33,053 nt of DNA, from assembly GCA_030041295.1 (NCBI GenBank), contig JASHOD010000127.1:1-33053 (forward strand). The letters run 5' to 3'. Below are positions 31,430 through 33,053 of the stretch, piece by piece; within the stretch, counting starts at the first letter, position 1; each line of letters starts with the position of its first letter. Under the pieces are notes generated by a model. That model worked only from the letters and a program-made list of their open reading frames with translations. It did no database searches and was not told where the DNA came from. The position numbers and the translations under genes are program-made. The stretch is from Nitrososphaerales archaeon. Its GTDB lineage: Archaea > Thermoproteota > Nitrososphaeria > Nitrososphaerales > CADDZS01.

Positions 31430-31846
31430 ATGCGACATGCAAAGGATCTGATTTTGAAAATGTCCGAATCAAGCGCTCCTGCTTCTCCACCATCTTCTCC
31501 CGCTCACCCAAAAGTTCCAATAACTGAAGTCTCATTCGAGGAGTTTCAAAAGATAGATATCAGAATTGCCAAAGTTCTTGAAGTAAGCCGCGTCCCAAAT
31601 TCGGCGAGACTGCTAAAGCTCAAATTAGATATCGCTGGAAACGAAAAACAGTGCATCGCTGGCATCGGAGCAAAATACGAACCCGAGAATTTGAAGGACA
31701 AACTAATCGCGGTCGTTACCAATCTAAAACCAAGAGAGATAATGGGACTGACTTCTGAAGTTATGCTGCTTGCTGCCGCAGATGGGCCCGAAATCTCCGC
31801 GTTGGTCGCCGACAGATCAATGAACTCTGGAGCAAAAGTAACCTAA
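31430..31846 (+). CDS. MetRS C-terminal-domain protein (OB-fold tRNA-binding)
   Basis: Stand-alone tRNA-binding subunit of methionyl-tRNA synthetase, related to Trbp111/EMAP-II. 138 residues from ATG 31430, directly after the metG stop; ATG 31460 is an equally possible start. The OB-fold reads VSFEEFQKIDIRIAKVLEV, then PNSARLLKLKLDIAGNEKQC and IAVVTNLKPREIMGLTSEVM, matching the MetRS beta family. A short Ser/Pro-rich linker precedes it. It likely forms a complex with MetG in trans and helps bind tRNA. Split MetRS is common in archaea. Confidence 0.9.
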   Translation: MRHAKDLILKMSESSAPASPPSSPAHPKVPITEVSFEEFQKIDIRIAKVLEVSRVPNSARLLKLKLDIAGNEKQCIAGIGAKYEPENLKDKLIAVVTNLKPREIMGLTSEVMLLAAADGPEISALVADRSMNSGAKVT

Positions 31847-31858
31847 GAGAAACTAAAG

Positions 31859-32179
31859 ATGAAAGTCTTGGATCAAGAGCTGAAAGAACTATTCGATACA
31901 GTCGAAAGATACGTAAACCCGCTCCTGGGAAGAGCCCAAGAAGATACTACCCTATCCGCTCAGGAAAACAAAGTACTCGCTCTGCAAAACGTTAACAGGC
32001 TAAATATCAATCTTGGAAAGATTGCCCGGTCGAGGAAAGACGAAACGGGAAATCTTCATCTTTTGCAGATGTACGTGAATAACCTAACGGTTGGTATCAA
32101 GAATGATAATACTCAGTTAATGAAAAGCGCAATCGCATCGGCGAGGAACATTATCAATGAATTGGAGAAAGCGAACTGA
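31859..32179 (+). CDS. Small helical protein, unknown function
   Basis: 106 residues from ATG. I do not recognise it. The predicted structure is alpha-helical throughout (LDQELKELFDTVERYVNPL, then LQNVNRLNINLGKIARSR and LHLLQMYVNNLTVGIKND, ending in ASARNIINELEKA). It is rich in Asn and Leu, with no metal ligands, signal peptide or membrane segment. It follows the MetRS gene by 12 bases, so it is probably in the same mRNA, and the tRNA-Val gene lies 46 bases beyond it. Soluble and cytosolic by appearance. Confidence 0.7.
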   Translation: MKVLDQELKELFDTVERYVNPLLGRAQEDTTLSAQENKVLALQNVNRLNINLGKIARSRKDETGNLHLLQMYVNNLTVGIKNDNTQLMKSAIASARNIINELEKAN

Positions 32180-32197
32180 GTCAAGATTTAAAATGGA

Positions 32198-32203
32198 TTA
32201 TAA
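32198..32203 (+). promoter_or_regulatory. Candidate TATA box of tRNA-Val
   Basis: TTATAA, followed by CTTAAATTAATT. Its centre is about 25 bases before the tRNA 5' end at 32226, the correct archaeal TATA-to-start distance. Confidence 0.55.
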
Positions 32204-32240
32204 CTTAAATTAATTTTACTTCCTCGGGCCAGTCGTCTAG

Positions 32241-32260
32241 AGTATCCTCACTACGGAAAA
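32241..32260 (+). other. tRNA intron in the D loop (20 bases)
   Basis: Lies after G15. Removing it restores the usual D-loop sequence AGCCTGGTTA. The boundaries fit a relaxed bulge-helix-bulge fold. An internal GTA/TAC hairpin is present, the 5' bulge AGA is cut after AG, and the 3' bulge AAC is cut after AA. The central helix is only partly paired (GTCT with GGAA). Boundaries come from the mature tRNA shape and are good to within a base or two. Confidence 0.75.
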
Positions 32261-32275
32261 CCTGGTTAGGACAAC

Positions 32276-32296
32276 TGCAACTACAGTTGCTGTCAG
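32276..32296 (+). other. tRNA intron in the anticodon stem (21 bases)
   Basis: Inserted between positions 28 and 29 of the tRNA. A five-base stem GCAAC/GTTGC with loop TACA lies inside it. GACA of the exon pairs with TGTC of the intron as a four-base central helix. The bulges ACT and AGA, each cut after the second base, match the BHB splicing rule exactly. Removal creates a perfect anticodon stem, ACACC with GGTGT. Confidence 0.85.
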
Positions 32297-32442
32297 ACCC
32301 TTACACGGTGTGGGTCGTCGGTTCAAATCCGGCCTGGCCCATTTACATTTCTACGTCTTCCCATCCGCCGCAGCAGACCAGCAACTTGACCGTCCTCGAC
32401 GGTTTAGAAGAAAAATGGATTTCAAATCCTGGATGAAGCAAG

Positions 32443-33053
32443 TCAGCTCGTAGTTTTTCTTGCCTTGAAAGCCATGCCGAAAGTTCGCCCTTTTCCCTCT
32501 GTGTAAGATGTCTCGGTAATAAGATCCTTGATAGTTCGGTCAACTCTTCTGAACTTTATTTCTTCGATATCAAAACCTGCCCTGTGGAGCGAATGAACAA
32601 CGGAATCCAGCGAGTGATGATAGAATATCTTCTTACCCCTTTGGCTGCGATCGAAAATTAGATCTCGGAAGAGTGGGGAAACATTCGCATCAGGATTAAT
32701 ATTGTCAAAGACTAAAACCCCTTCTGATTTTAGCAGCCTGTAAGCTTCTGCGAACAGTTTTCTAACATTGTCAATGTGATTGATCAACAAAGGGCAAACA
32801 AGAAGGTCAAATGAATAACTATCCAATTGCGGTAGCCCAGAACGAATGTCTGCGAGAACAAATTCAATATTCTTCCGGTTTCGAGATTTTGCTTTCGCTA
32901 GCTCCAACATTCTTTTAGAAAAATCAACGGCCACGACCTTCTTGCACAGTCTTGAAAGCTCGAGAGTTACCCTGCCGGTCCCGCAACCAATTTCCAGAAT
33001 TGCATCACTCCTTTTCGGATTTAGAATGGGAAATAAGAGATCTCTGCTAACCT
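32443..33053 (-). CDS. Class I SAM-dependent methyltransferase (5' end beyond window)
   Basis: The frame runs off the right edge, so the N-terminus is missing. Reading upstream of the first internal GTG (32934) gives SAM motif I as AILEIGCGTGRVTLELSRLC. The acidic motif II follows as VVAVDFSKRMLELAKAKSRN, and VLADIRSGLPQL with FDLLVCPLLINHIDNVRKLF corresponds to motifs III-IV. The motif order is that of small-molecule and protein methyltransferases (UbiE/Methyltransf_11-like). The acceptor is unknown. About 203 residues are visible. It faces the tRNA-Val gene, ending about 100 bases from it. Confidence 0.85.
   Translation of the reverse strand, partial: VSRDLLFPILNPKRSDAILEIGCGTGRVTLELSRLCKKVVAVDFSKRMLELAKAKSRNRKNIEFVLADIRSGLPQLDSYSFDLLVCPLLINHIDNVRKLFAEAYRLLKSEGVLVFDNINPDANVSPLFRDLIFDRSQRGKKIFYHHSLDSVVHSLHRAGFDIEEIKFRRVDRTIKDLITETSYTEGKGRTFGMAFKARKTTS

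Larger units (their letters stand above)
32226..32341 (+). tRNA. tRNA-Val (anticodon UAC) with two introns
   Basis: Acceptor stem GGGCCAG (32226-32232) pairs with CTGGCCC (32334-32340), and the discriminator base is A at 32341. No CCA is encoded. After removal of 32241-32260 and 32276-32296 the rest folds as a normal 75-base tRNA. The D arm is GTCT / GGAC with loop AGCCTGGTTA. The anticodon stem is ACACC / GGTGT and the loop CTTACAC, with anticodon TAC (Val). The variable loop is GGGTC. The T arm is GTCGG / CCGGC with loop TTCAAAT. G18, G19, U8, A14 and C48 are all as expected. Unspliced, the D loop and anticodon stem would not fit. Found by hand folding; a tRNAscan run would confirm. Confidence 0.9.

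Noticed and set aside
32226..32341. Integration (att) site in the tRNA gene
   Set aside because: No duplicated tRNA 3' end and no integrase nearby in the window.
32343..32543. 66-codon minus-strand frame next to tRNA-Val
   Set aside because: It overlaps the methyltransferase 3' end in a different frame and has no motif.

Overview
The window is archaeal chromosome. It holds an almost complete archaeal S10-spc ribosomal super-operon in archaeal gene order, with the archaeal/eukaryotic proteins L19e, L32e, S4e and S26e and the RNase P subunit Rpp29. It also has topoisomerase VI, a RIO1 kinase, archaeal-type adenylate kinase, a DUF106/EMC3-like insertase and a tRNA gene with BHB-type introns. 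S26e, the small zinc protein and the gene set point to the TACK side, perhaps near Thaumarchaeota/Nitrososphaeria or Bathyarchaeia. That placement is inference, because no phylogeny can be run here.

Layout. From 16175 down to 1, all on the minus strand, runs one long gene train: L3-L4-L23-L2-S19-L22-S3-L29-Rpp29-S17-L14-L24-S4e-L5-S14-S8-L6-L32e-L19e-L18-S5-L30-L15-SecY-Adk-DUF106-Cmk (cut by the window edge). A TATA-like element lies just upstream of L3. Next come a SPOUT RNA methyltransferase (minus), an unrecognised small protein (plus), a PfkB-type sugar kinase (minus) and a 67-residue zinc protein (minus). They are followed by a CDP-alcohol phosphatidyltransferase (plus), S26e and inositol-1-phosphate synthase (minus); the phosphatidyltransferase and the inositol synthase look like an archaetidylinositol-lipid pair. 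A two-helix membrane peptide, Topo VI A/B and the trio DUF424-RIO1-KH/Dim2 (likely 16S rRNA maturation) are all on the minus strand.

From 26.8 kb the plus strand carries a nucleoside deaminase plus S-adenosylhomocysteine hydrolase pair (SAM recycling), methionyl-tRNA synthetase with a separate C-terminal tRNA-binding protein, a small unknown protein and tRNA-Val(UAC). A class I methyltransferase (minus) runs off the right edge.

Most notable are the tRNA-Val gene, which carries two short non-canonical introns (D-loop and anticodon stem), and two ribosomal genes (S19 and L30) whose conserved reading frame extends upstream of any usable AUG/GUG/UUG. In those two, a Shine-Dalgarno-like motif sits next to ACG and AUU respectively. 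UUG starts are very common here, and several core proteins carry long low-complexity tails. I saw no CRISPR array, insertion sequence, phage gene or obvious horizontally acquired island; the window is mostly core genome. No gene-free stretch exceeds 300 bases.
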